Source: FEB-7 sp963698265 (GTDB lineage: Bacteria; Pseudomonadota; Gammaproteobacteria; Burkholderiales; Usitatibacteraceae). Taken from it: DNA of 64,000 nucleotides. Shown one piece after another: positions 39,342-47,411 of the stretch (position 1 is the stretch's first letter; every line of letters begins with the position of its first letter). Location: the NCBI GenBank assembly GCA_963698265.1, contig CAVOQC010000002.1:1-64000 (forward strand), written 5' to 3'. The translations under genes were made by a program, and so were the position numbers. The notes under the pieces were generated by a model, which did not search any database, was not told the DNA's origin, and was given only the letters and a program-made list of their open reading frames with translations.

Positions 39342-39758
39342 ATGGCACTGCAACTGGACCTGCCGGCCGGGCTCTCCGGCACCGCCGAGATGGTCGTCGG
39401 CGAGCAGCACACGGCGCCCCGCGTGGGCAGCGGGCGCATCCGCGTGCTCGCCACGCCGGTCATGATCAACCTGATCGAGGCGGCCGCGCTCGCGGCGGTC
39501 GAGCAGTCCCTCCCGGAGCATCACCAGAGCCTCGGCACGCGGCTCGATGTCTCCCACGTGGCGGCCACACCGGTTGGCATGCGCGTGCGCGCCACCGCGG
39601 AAGTCGTCGGCGTCGAGGGCCGCACCATCCGCTTCCGGGTGCGCGCCGAGGACGAGCACGACCTGATCGGCGAGGGCACGCACGAGCGCGTGGTGGTGAA
39701 CCTCGAGCGCTTCGATGCGCGCGTGCGCGAAAAGGCGGCCCGCGGCGGAAGCGGCTGA
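39342..39758 (+). CDS. Thioesterase-like hot-dog protein (FlK type)
   Basis: 138 residues. Features of the FlK-like thioesterase family are ATPVMINLIEAAA, the HHQSLGTRLDVSHVAATPVGM segment and a C-terminal beta sheet (FRVRAEDEHDLIGEGTHERVVVN). Such proteins cleave small acyl-CoA thioesters. The substrate cannot be told here. GATAAT at 39296 may be the -10. Its stop codon lies in the first unit of a short tandem repeat. Confidence 0.85.
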   Translation: MALQLDLPAGLSGTAEMVVGEQHTAPRVGSGRIRVLATPVMINLIEAAALAAVEQSLPEHHQSLGTRLDVSHVAATPVGMRVRATAEVVGVEGRTIRFRVRAEDEHDLIGEGTHERVVVNLERFDARVREKAARGGSG

Positions 39759-39832
39759 AGGAGGGGGCTGCTTGAGGAGGGGCTGCTGAAGGAGGTGGCC
39801 GCTGAAGCAGGGGCCGCTGAATCAGGGGGCCG
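39755..39832. repeat. Five short tandem repeats between convergent genes
   Basis: Five units of 15-16 bp with consensus CTGAAGGAGGGGGCCG at 39755, 39771, 39786, 39802 and 39817. They fill the gap between the thioesterase stop and the S41-like gene stop (39833). Each holds a CTGA or CTTGA, giving stops in several frames. No function is evident. Confidence 0.8.
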
Positions 39833-41095
39833 CTAGCGGCCCGGCGCCGCGGCGGCTTCGAGGAGCTTCAGCCCCTGGTAGAGGATCGGGTCTCCCGGCC
39901 CGCCCTTGGGCGCGACGATATCCACGGTCACGGCCGGACGCACCGCCTCGCGGGGCGTGCCGTTGGCGTGAAAGACCCGTGCCGCGGGGTAGCGCAGCAC
40001 GATGCCCGATCGCGGCAACCGGATCTCGCGCGTGTCCCCGCGCAGGCCCGCCATCGCCGTGCCGACGAGCGTGGCGCGCGCGGCGGTTTCGAGGCCGATC
40101 GCGAGGGTTTCGCCCTCGCCCGCCGTCCAGCGGTCCACGAGCACCAGCGTGCGCGCGGCATAGGTGAACGGCCCGCGGGGAGCCACTTCTTCCATGCGAG
40201 GCTCCTCGCCGCGTGCCGCCGCCCGCACGGCCTTCGCGAACCACGGCGACTTCTGCGCCACGAAGCGGCCGAGCAGCGCGCGCGCCACCTCGGGCGAGCC
40301 GTCCGACTGGGTCTCGCGCAGGTCGAGGATCAGCCCGCGCGTGGCCTTCAGGTACTGGAGGGCCGCGTCGAAATGGGGCACGAGGCCTGGATCGCCGAGA
40401 TTGTTCTTGATGCGCAGGTAGCCGAGGTCGCGCTCCTCGCCGATGCGGCGCGCGATGAGCGGCGGCGTCGCCCCCGCGGGCTGGTCCTCGCGCGCGATCA
40501 CGAGGCGGCTCGCGCGGCCGGCGATCGACACGTCGAGGGCAAGCTCCCCCGACCACGGGCCGGCCACCAGGCGACGCAGCGCCCAGTCCCGCGCGCGGGA
40601 ATCGTCGGGCCTGCCGCCGCCGAGCATCTTGCGCACGGCCTGCTCCACGGGAGCGCCCTGCACGGCGATCACGCACATGCCGGGTACCGCGCCGGCCACG
40701 TCGGCCACGCTTCCGGCGCGCACGGCGGATACCACGGGATCCTTGCCGATCCATTCCGCCCACAGGTCGGTAGCCATCGGCACCTGCCGCGGCGAGCCGG
40801 GAAGGTGCGCGTCGAGCGTGACATGCTCGTCGCGCAACTCCGCGATCGCGCCCTCGAGGGCCACGAGGAGATCCTCGCGGGAACGCGCGGCCAGCGCCCG
40901 CGGCCGCCACCGCGCGCCGGTGGCGCGCCAGCCCTGGCGGCGCGCGTGATAGGCGTAGCCCTCGTCGATGGCGCCCCACAGGAGGTCGAAATCCCCGGCG
41001 AGACTTGCGGGGGCCGCGGCCGCACGCGCCAGCGCAGGCGCACTCGCCGCCACGGCCAGGCACTCGCGCAGGAACCGCCTTCGGGAATGCGCCAC
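39833..41095 (-). CDS. S41 peptidase-like exported protein, apparently lacking the catalytic serine
   Basis: 420 residues from GTG 41095 (GGGAG upstream). The N-terminus has a twin-arginine-like signal (SRRRFLRECLAVAASAPALA). A PDZ-like middle part (VPGMCVIAVQGAPVEQAV) and a tail-specific-protease core (LGYLRIKNNLGDPGL, ATRGLILDLRETQSDGS) follow. In active relatives the core reads roughly DRWTGSMGEG; here it reads VDRWTAGEGETLAIGL, with no Ser. It may be a non-catalytic binding protein. Spaced 10 nt after the CMD-family gene on the same strand. Confidence 0.75.
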   Translation of the reverse strand: MAHSRRRFLRECLAVAASAPALARAAAAPASLAGDFDLLWGAIDEGYAYHARRQGWRATGARWRPRALAARSREDLLVALEGAIAELRDEHVTLDAHLPGSPRQVPMATDLWAEWIGKDPVVSAVRAGSVADVAGAVPGMCVIAVQGAPVEQAVRKMLGGGRPDDSRARDWALRRLVAGPWSGELALDVSIAGRASRLVIAREDQPAGATPPLIARRIGEERDLGYLRIKNNLGDPGLVPHFDAALQYLKATRGLILDLRETQSDGSPEVARALLGRFVAQKSPWFAKAVRAAARGEEPRMEEVAPRGPFTYAARTLVLVDRWTAGEGETLAIGLETAARATLVGTAMAGLRGDTREIRLPRSGIVLRYPAARVFHANGTPREAVRPAVTVDIVAPKGGPGDPILYQGLKLLEAAAAPGR

Positions 41096-41105
41096 GCGCT
41101 CCCGC

Positions 41106-41663
41106 CTAGGGATCGAGCGGCGGGGGAACCCCGTCCGGCAGCGGCGTGCGCGCGACGTTCAGCACCATCGCGAGCAGCGAGTAGTAGCCGCACAGGCCGC
41201 ACAGGTCGACCACGCCGCGCTCGCCGAAAAGTTCCACCGCGCGCGCATAGGTGTCGTCGGAAACGGAGCGGTTGTCCTGCAGCTCCTGCAGGAAGTCGTG
41301 CACCACGGTTTCGTCGGGCGCCATGCCGTCGGGGCGCAGGCCGCGGGCGATGGCGCGAACGTGCGCGGCCGGGACTCCCGCGCGCTCGGCGATGGGCTGG
41401 TGGACGTGCCACTCGAACTGCTGGTTCCAGCGGCGGGCGATGACGAGGATCGCGAATTCGGAGAGCCGCGGCGGGAGCGCGCTCTTGTAGCGCAGGTACT
41501 CGCCGGTCTTCTGCAGTGGCGAGAGGAGATCGGGGCTGCGCAGCAGCGGGATGAACGGCCCGAACACGGCGCCGCGGGGCCCGCTCGAGAGTTCCCTGGC
41601 GGCCGCTTGCTGCGCCGGCGAGAGGCTCGAATCGGGAAGGGGAGGAAGTCGGTCGGGTCCCAT
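41106..41663 (-). CDS. Carboxymuconolactone decarboxylase family protein
   Basis: 185 residues, all-alpha. Family segment: LSEFAILVIARRWNQQFEWHVHQPIAERAGV. The C-x2-C (LCGLCGYYS) appears near the C-terminus rather than before the conserved His, so AhpD-like peroxidase activity is doubtful. The substrate is unknown. It starts at ATG 41663 and lies just upstream of the S41-like gene. Confidence 0.85.
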   Translation of the reverse strand: MGPDRLPPLPDSSLSPAQQAAARELSSGPRGAVFGPFIPLLRSPDLLSPLQKTGEYLRYKSALPPRLSEFAILVIARRWNQQFEWHVHQPIAERAGVPAAHVRAIARGLRPDGMAPDETVVHDFLQELQDNRSVSDDTYARAVELFGERGVVDLCGLCGYYSLLAMVLNVARTPLPDGVPPPLDP

Positions 41664-41758
41664 GGCGGATCGCTTTCGGCAGGCCGCGGGCGGGCAAAGC
41701 CGCTCCGCTCGGACAGGGACATCCTAGCCCATCGGCGCAGGTGCACCGATGACTGCGG

Positions 41759-42391
41759 TCAACCGGCCGCGAGCTCCTCGATGCGATCGAGGCGTTCGGC
41801 GAGGCCCGCGGCGCGCGTGAATCCCGCGGTCAGGAGAAAGAAGCGCTGGTCCGGATAGCCCACGGCCACCGTGGGAAACCCCGTCACGCCGGATTTCACG
41901 GTGGCCGCGAAGTCCTGCTTCACCGCGTCCTGCGCGGCCGACGAGGCGAGTGCGGCGGCGAACACCGCGCGGTCGAATCCTTCTTCCGCGGCGAGATCGG
42001 CGAGCGTCCCGGCGTTCGTCGTGTCGCGGCCCTCGGCGTAGAAGGCGCGCTGCACGCGCTTGAAGTAGGCGAGCGCGCGCGCGGAATCCGTCGCCCGCGC
42101 TATGACCACCGCCCGGCAGGCGGGTTCGGTGTCGTACACGAATCCCTCGCGCGCGAGGGCCGTGTCGTCGAACGGCAGGCCGCTTTCCTTCGCCACGTGG
42201 GCCCAGTGCCCGGCGATCGTCTCGCGGAATGCGGCATCGGCCGCTTCGGCGTGGTAGGCGCGCAGCCCGCCCATCACGAGATCGACGCGCAGGCCGGGGC
42301 GTTTCTCGAGGAAGGCGTCCAGCTCCGGCCCGAATCCGTAGCACCAGGAGCACATCGGATCTGCGAAGTAGACGAGGAAGCTGCCGCTCAT
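41759..42391 (-). CDS. DsbA-family thioredoxin-fold oxidoreductase
   Basis: 210 residues, without a signal peptide, so cytoplasmic (FrnE-like). Active site FADPMCSWCYGFGPEL (CxxC) near residue 13. Helical insertion, then cis-Pro loop TGFPTVAVGYPD. Its ATG overlaps the stop of the diguanylate cyclase gene by 4 nt, so the two are translationally coupled. Confidence 0.9.
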   Translation of the reverse strand: MSGSFLVYFADPMCSWCYGFGPELDAFLEKRPGLRVDLVMGGLRAYHAEAADAAFRETIAGHWAHVAKESGLPFDDTALAREGFVYDTEPACRAVVIARATDSARALAYFKRVQRAFYAEGRDTTNAGTLADLAAEEGFDRAVFAAALASSAAQDAVKQDFAATVKSGVTGFPTVAVGYPDQRFFLLTAGFTRAAGLAERLDRIEELAAG

Positions 42392-43554
42392 GCCACCCTG
42401 GAGCGGCCGAGGGAAACCGCCGCCACGCGATTGCGGCCGCGGTTCTTCGCCATGTAGAGCGCCTCGTCGGCGCGGCCGATGAGTTGGTCGAGCTCCTCCG
42501 GGCCCTCGTCGATGCGTGCGGCAACGCCTGCGCTCAGGGTGAGGGGAATCTCGACTCCGTTCATCACGAAGGGCGAGCCGGCGACCGCCTTGCGGATGCG
42601 GCCGGCGAGCGCGACCGCGCCCGGCCCCGGCACGTCCGGCAGGAGCAGGCAGAATTCCTCGCCGCCGTAGCGCACGAGCACGTCTTCCTTGCGCAGCTGG
42701 TCGCGCACCACGTCCGCGAAGCGCTGCAGAACTCGGTCGCCGACCAGGTGGCCGTGGTTGTCGTTCACGCTCTTGAAGTGGTCGAGGTCCAGCAGGACCA
42801 GGGACAGCGGCGCGTCGATGCGGCGCGCCCGCGAGAGCTGCTTCTCCGCGAGCTCGATGAAGGTGCGGCGGTTGAAGGCGCCGGTGAGCGGGTCGAGGGA
42901 GGCGAGCTGCTGCGCGAGGAAGTCGGCGCGCTCCTTCTGCATGAGCAGGAACGACACCGACGAGAGCAGGATGACGGTGTAGCCCGCCATCAGGCTGAAG
43001 GCCTGGGTCGCGGAGGGCTCGAGGAAGTCGTGGATGGCTTCCGGGGAGTACAGGGGGCCCACCGCGCGCACCAGGAAGCTCGCGGTGCCGAGCGCGAAGC
43101 TCGCGACGAACATGCCGCGCGTCCCCCCGCTCACGCCCGGCATGGGCTTCCACGCCAGCGCGAGGAGCGTCACCTGGCCGGCGGCGAAGAGAAAGCTCAC
43201 CGCGATGAGTCGGGCGCCGAAATCGTGGATCAGGGCGCCGACCGCGAAGGCCGCGGCCGCGCCCGTCGCGAAGTGCACGAAGAGCGGCAGCTTGCGTCCG
43301 CGAAAGGCGAGGATGGCGGCTGCGACGAGCGAGATGGAAACGCCGAGCAGGGCGTTGGCCGCGAGGATCGACACCCAGTCCGGGATGACGCCCCGCAGTG
43401 CGAACAGCACGAAGCTCGCCGCCTGGGCGAGGAGCGCCAGGGTCCACGGCCCGAGGCCGTTCTGCGGCCGCCGGCCGGTGCCGATCCACAGCGAAACCGC
43501 GAGGATCAGGTTGGTGGCGACCATCACGACGAAGAGGGAGCGAATGTCGAACAT
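42388..43554 (-). CDS. Membrane-anchored diguanylate cyclase (GGDEF)
   Basis: 388 residues. Six or seven transmembrane helices fill 1-200, a short coiled linker follows, then a GGDEF domain: DPLTGAFNRR, LLDLDHFKSVND, active site YGGEEF, and the product-inhibition I-site RKED five residues before it. All catalytic positions are intact, so it should make c-di-GMP and be feedback inhibited. The membrane part is a probable sensor of unknown ligand. Confidence 0.93.
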   Translation of the reverse strand: MFDIRSLFVVMVATNLILAVSLWIGTGRRPQNGLGPWTLALLAQAASFVLFALRGVIPDWVSILAANALLGVSISLVAAAILAFRGRKLPLFVHFATGAAAAFAVGALIHDFGARLIAVSFLFAAGQVTLLALAWKPMPGVSGGTRGMFVASFALGTASFLVRAVGPLYSPEAIHDFLEPSATQAFSLMAGYTVILLSSVSFLLMQKERADFLAQQLASLDPLTGAFNRRTFIELAEKQLSRARRIDAPLSLVLLDLDHFKSVNDNHGHLVGDRVLQRFADVVRDQLRKEDVLVRYGGEEFCLLLPDVPGPGAVALAGRIRKAVAGSPFVMNGVEIPLTLSAGVAARIDEGPEELDQLIGRADEALYMAKNRGRNRVAAVSLGRSRVA

Positions 43555-43657
43555 GGTTCCAGCTTAGGCGTGCGGGTCGCGGCTCGCCGTGGCGCGGATC
43601 ACATTTTCCGGGGGCCGGGCGTGACAGGCGTAACCACGCGGCCCGGCCCCGGTGCGC

Positions 43658-44566
43658 TCACGGTGCGCCCTTTCGCAGGCTTGCTGCGATCATCCCGGCG
43701 AATCGCGCCGGCTTGATGAAGCCCTTGCCCCACTTCCCGTCAAAGTCGGCGGTGACGTTCGATGCGGCGATCTCTTCGTTGGTCTTGCCCTCCGCGATCA
43801 TCCGCCGGATGCGGGCGGAAATCGTGGCGAGCATGTCGCGGTAGGCCTGCAGGTCGGCCCAATTCGCCAGCGGCCCGTGTCCCGGGATGATCCTCGTGGC
43901 GTGCGTGGCGATCGCGAGCGCCCTGTCCACCGCGGCGATCATGCCGTCCACCGAGCCGCCACTCGAGGCGTCGATGAACGGGTACATGCCGTTCCAGTGG
44001 ACGTCGCCCATGTGGATCACGTCGCTGCGCGCGAAATGCACGATGGCGTCGCCGTCGGTGTGGGCGCGCGGAACGTGGAAGGCGCGGATCTCGTCGCCGT
44101 TCAGGTGGAAGGTGGTGTCGGTGGAGAAAGTGACCACGGGCAGCGCGGCCTTCGGCTGGCGCCCGGTTTCCATGCGCAGGAACTCGATGAACTGCGCGGA
44201 GTCCATGCGCTTTCGCACGTTGTCGTGGGCCACGACGAGGACGCCGGCCTTGCCGAGGTTCTCGTTGCCGCCGGTGTGGTCGGAGTGCCAGTGCGTGTTC
44301 AGGACGAAGCGAACCGGCAGCGGCGTGATGGCGCCGATGGCCGCCAGGATCTTTTCGGTGAGCGGCGCGTACTGGTCGTCGACCAGGAACGCCGCGTCCG
44401 CGCCCGCGGAAAGCGCGAGGTTTCCACCGGCGCCGGTGAGCATCCAGACGGTGTCGGCGAGCTTCTCGGCGCGGATCTCGACCTTCGAGAAATCCTGGGC
44501 AAACGCGGGGAGCGCCAGGGCCAGGGCGGTGGCGGCGCTGGCGGCCGCGGCGATACGGCGGATCAT
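43658..44566 (-). CDS. Secreted metallo-beta-lactamase-fold hydrolase
   Basis: 302 residues from ATG 44566 (GGGAGA upstream). Signal peptide (IAAAASAATALALALPAFA-QD). The MBL fold carries metal ligands THWHSDHTGG, a His in PRAHTDGD and the later IPGHGPL. Relatives include quinoprotein relay proteins and periplasmic hydrolases; the sequence lacks B1/B2 lactamase signatures, so resistance should not be assumed. Divergent from the TerB-like gene across 147 nt. Confidence 0.88.
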   Translation of the reverse strand: MIRRIAAAASAATALALALPAFAQDFSKVEIRAEKLADTVWMLTGAGGNLALSAGADAAFLVDDQYAPLTEKILAAIGAITPLPVRFVLNTHWHSDHTGGNENLGKAGVLVVAHDNVRKRMDSAQFIEFLRMETGRQPKAALPVVTFSTDTTFHLNGDEIRAFHVPRAHTDGDAIVHFARSDVIHMGDVHWNGMYPFIDASSGGSVDGMIAAVDRALAIATHATRIIPGHGPLANWADLQAYRDMLATISARIRRMIAEGKTNEEIAASNVTADFDGKWGKGFIKPARFAGMIAASLRKGAP

Positions 44567-44713
44567 GGGGTCTCCCGGTCTTCCTGGTGTTCTGGTTTTG
44601 CGCCATCCTAACGCCAATCCGGCGGTCGCGATTGCGGCATGATCGCCATCGGAAAGGCCGGGCTCGCGCGAATCCGCCGGCCGTCCCCGCAGCGTCCAAT
44701 CCGGGAGAACGCC

Positions 44714-45643
44714 ATGAACACCGCCGAACAGGAAGCCATCCTCTTCATCGCCCTCCGGGCGGCATTCGCCGACGGGGGCAAGGACGAACGCGAGCGTGAC
44801 GCCATCCGCGCGATCGCCGATGCGATGCCCGGCGGCGTGGACTATCCGGCTCTGTACCGGGAGGCGCTCCTCGGCGAGCGCGGCCTCGACGGGGCCGCGG
44901 CGGTCCTCCCGACGCCGGAGCTGCGCCAGTACGCCTTCGAGATGGCGGTCTGCGTGTGCGACGCGGACGGGGCCCACACCGCCGCGGAGAAGGCGTTCCT
45001 GGACGAGTTGCGCACCGCGCTCGGGCTCGATGCCGCGCGCGGCGAGGCTTTCGTGGCCCAGGCCGCGGGCGTGGCACTCGCGCCGCTCGCCATACCCTCC
45101 GCGGCCGAGCCCGTGTTCGCCGCGACGCTCTCCGGCGCCGAGATGGACAAGCTGATCCTCGACTACGCGATATTGAACGGGGCGCTCGAGCTGTTGCCGC
45201 AGAGCCTCGCGTCCATGGCGATCATCCCGCTGCAGATGCGGATGGTCTACCGCATCGGCAAGGCGCACGGTTTCGAGCTGGACCGGGGGCACGCGAAGGA
45301 TTTCCTCGCCACCGTGGGCGTGGGGCTCGCCTCCCAGACCCTGGAGCGGTTCGGCCGCAGGCTCGTGGGCGGCCTGCTGGGGTCGATTGCCGGCGGCCTC
45401 GGGCGCGCAATCGGCTCGGCGGCCACGGGAGCGGGATTTTCCTTCGCCTCCACCTACGCCCTGGGGCAGGTGGCCCGTCGCTACTACGCGGGGGGACGGA
45501 CGCTTTCGCGCGAAGCGCTCCGGGAGACCTTCGCCGCCATGCTCGGCGAGGCGAAGGGATTGCAGTCGCGCTACCTGCCCCGGATCACGCAGCGGGCCGG
45601 TTCGCTCGACCTGGCCGAGGTGGTCCGCTCGGCGCGTGCGTGA
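44714..45643 (+). CDS. TerB/DUF697-like protein
   Basis: 309 residues from ATG 44714 (GGGAG upstream). The N-terminal 110 residues resemble a TerB-like helical domain with Asp/Glu motifs (FADGGKDERERDAI and CDADGAHTAAEKAFLDEL). The C-terminal half has a DUF697-like pattern: IIPLQMRMVYRIGKAHG, then glycine-rich hydrophobic segments (GGLLGSIAGGLGRAIGSAATGAG) that may insert in the membrane. A role in stress or metal response is suggested only by family resemblance. Confidence 0.7.
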   Translation: MNTAEQEAILFIALRAAFADGGKDERERDAIRAIADAMPGGVDYPALYREALLGERGLDGAAAVLPTPELRQYAFEMAVCVCDADGAHTAAEKAFLDELRTALGLDAARGEAFVAQAAGVALAPLAIPSAAEPVFAATLSGAEMDKLILDYAILNGALELLPQSLASMAIIPLQMRMVYRIGKAHGFELDRGHAKDFLATVGVGLASQTLERFGRRLVGGLLGSIAGGLGRAIGSAATGAGFSFASTYALGQVARRYYAGGRTLSREALRETFAAMLGEAKGLQSRYLPRITQRAGSLDLAEVVRSARA

Positions 45644-45665
45644 GCCCTGCGGTGCGCGGCCCGCG

Positions 45666-46511
45666 CTAGAGCGCGCGCACCGAGCGCGGCGGGTAGCGGG
45701 CGGGGGCGAGTTCCAGTTCCTCGCCGATCGGCGTGGCCGGAAAGTGGAAGGGCACCGGTCCATCGGGCTGCGCGTGCAGGAACTGGCGGACGAAGGGATC
45801 TTCGGAAGCGAGCATCTCCTTCGTGGGCCCGTGGCCGAGAATGCGCCCTTCGCCCATGAGGTAGAGGTAGTCGGCGAGCTTCACCGCCTCGGGAACATCG
45901 TAGGTCACCACAACGGAGGTGCTGCCCAGCGCGTCGTTCAGCGTGCGGATCAGGTGGCAGATCACGTTGAGGGTGATCGGATCGAGGCCCGCGAAGGGCT
46001 CGTCGTAGATGAGCAGGTCCGGATCGAGCGCGATGGCGCGGGCGAGCGCGACGCGCCGGGCCATGCCGCCGGAGAGCTCCGTCGGGTGGAGGGAGACCGC
46101 GCCGCGAAGGCCCACGGCGTGGAGCTTCAGCTTCACGAGATCCGAGATGATGTCCTCGGGCAGGCGCGTGTGCTCGCGGATCGGGAAGGCGACGTTCTCG
46201 AAGACGCTCAGGTCGCTGAAGAGCCCGCCCTTCTGGAACATCATGCCGATCTGGCGGCGCAGACGGTACAGGCCGGCCGGGTCGAGCGCGTGCACGTCCT
46301 CGCCGCACACCTTGACGGAGCCGCGCGCGGGCTTGAGCGCGCCGCCGATCAGTTGCAGCAGCGTCGACTTCCCGCACCCGCTGGTGCCCAGGATCGCGAC
46401 CACCTTCCCCCTGGGGATGTCGAGCTCGAGCCCCTCGAGCACCTTGCGCTTGCCGTAGGCGAAGTGCAGGTCGCGGATCTCGATCAGGTTCACGCAGTCG
46501 GCGGGGAGCAT
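45666..46511 (-). CDS. MlaF-like ABC ATPase
   Basis: 281 residues. Walker A GTSGCGKST, Q-loop FQKGGLFSDLSV, signature LSGGMARR, Walker B LLIYDEPFAGLDP. The FAGLDPI motif and FQKGGLF mark the MlaF (phospholipid transport) type. The H-loop position reads VVTYDVPEA, with Tyr instead of His. A roughly 40-residue C-terminal extension follows. No MlaE, D, C or B genes are adjacent, so its membrane partner must be elsewhere. Confidence 0.85.
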   Translation of the reverse strand: MLPADCVNLIEIRDLHFAYGKRKVLEGLELDIPRGKVVAILGTSGCGKSTLLQLIGGALKPARGSVKVCGEDVHALDPAGLYRLRRQIGMMFQKGGLFSDLSVFENVAFPIREHTRLPEDIISDLVKLKLHAVGLRGAVSLHPTELSGGMARRVALARAIALDPDLLIYDEPFAGLDPITLNVICHLIRTLNDALGSTSVVVTYDVPEAVKLADYLYLMGEGRILGHGPTKEMLASEDPFVRQFLHAQPDGPVPFHFPATPIGEELELAPARYPPRSVRAL

Positions 46512-46556
46512 GGCGGCATTGTAAGCTAGGGGCTGTCACCACGGAGGCCCCCCACA

Positions 46557-47411
46557 ATGGCGGACACCAGGAACCTCGCCGTCTTCTGCGACTTCGAGAA
46601 CGTCGCACTCGGCGTGCGCGAGGCGAAGTACGACAAGTTCGACATCCGCAAGGTGCTCGAGCGCCTGCTGGTCAAGGGCAGCATCGTCGTGAAGAAGGCC
46701 TACTGCGACTGGGAGCGCTACAAGGAGTTCAAGGCGCCCATGCACCAGGCCTCCTTCGAGCTGATCGAGATCCCGCACGTGCGCCAGTCGGGCAAGAACT
46801 CGGCCGACATCCGCATGGTGGTGGATGCGCTGGACCTCTGCTACACGAAGAGCCACGTGGACACGTTCGTGATCGTGAGCGGGGACTCCGACTTCTCGCC
46901 GCTCGTCTCGAAGCTGCGCGAGAACGCGAAGACGGTGATCGGCATCGGCGTGAAGAAGAGCACGTCCGATCTCCTCATCGCCAACTGCGACGAGTTCATC
47001 TACTACGACGACCTGGTGCGCGAGCTTCCCAAGCGCAAGCCGGCGAGGAAGCCCGAGGGCAAGGCCGAAGGCAAGGCGGAGGGCAAGGCCGCGCCGCAGC
47101 CCCGGGAGCGCGAAGCGAAAGACAAGGAGGTCGTCAACGCAGGCGGCGGCAGCCGCCAGGAGGCGTTCGATCTCGTCCTCGAGACCATCGACGACCTGGT
47201 CGACGAGCGCGGCGTGGAGGAGACGCTCTGGGGCTCGATGGTGAAGCAGGCCATCAAGCGCAGGAAGCCCGGCTTCAACGAGAGCTACTTCGGCTACCGG
47301 TCGTTCAACCAGCTCCTCGAGGAGCTCCAGGAGCGCGGCCTCGTGGAGCTCGAGCGCGACGACAAGAGCGGCGGCTACACCATCCGCTCGGTGGCGCCGG
47401 ACGAGGAATAG
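46557..47411 (+). CDS. NYN-domain (LabA/DUF88) protein with C-terminal OST-HTH/LOTUS domain
   Basis: 284 residues. The N-terminal NYN nuclease-like domain (about 5-160) carries the acidic pattern VFCDFENVA, KNSADIRMVVDAL and VIVSGDSDFSPLV. A charged linker (KAEGKAEGK repeats) separates a LOTUS/OST-HTH domain (about 205-280; VKQAIKRRKPGFNESYFGYRSF). Such proteins are predicted RNases with an RNA-binding module. Its stop codon abuts the stop of the convergent gene with no intergenic base. Confidence 0.9.
   Translation: MADTRNLAVFCDFENVALGVREAKYDKFDIRKVLERLLVKGSIVVKKAYCDWERYKEFKAPMHQASFELIEIPHVRQSGKNSADIRMVVDALDLCYTKSHVDTFVIVSGDSDFSPLVSKLRENAKTVIGIGVKKSTSDLLIANCDEFIYYDDLVRELPKRKPARKPEGKAEGKAEGKAAPQPREREAKDKEVVNAGGGSRQEAFDLVLETIDDLVDERGVEETLWGSMVKQAIKRRKPGFNESYFGYRSFNQLLEELQERGLVELERDDKSGGYTIRSVAPDEE

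Noticed and set aside
39755..39832. Possible CRISPR array
   Set aside because: Units are only 15-16 bp, contiguous, without unique spacers or cas genes.
43658..44566. Beta-lactamase resistance gene
   Set aside because: MBL-fold metal motif only; lacks the sequence features of true beta-lactamases.
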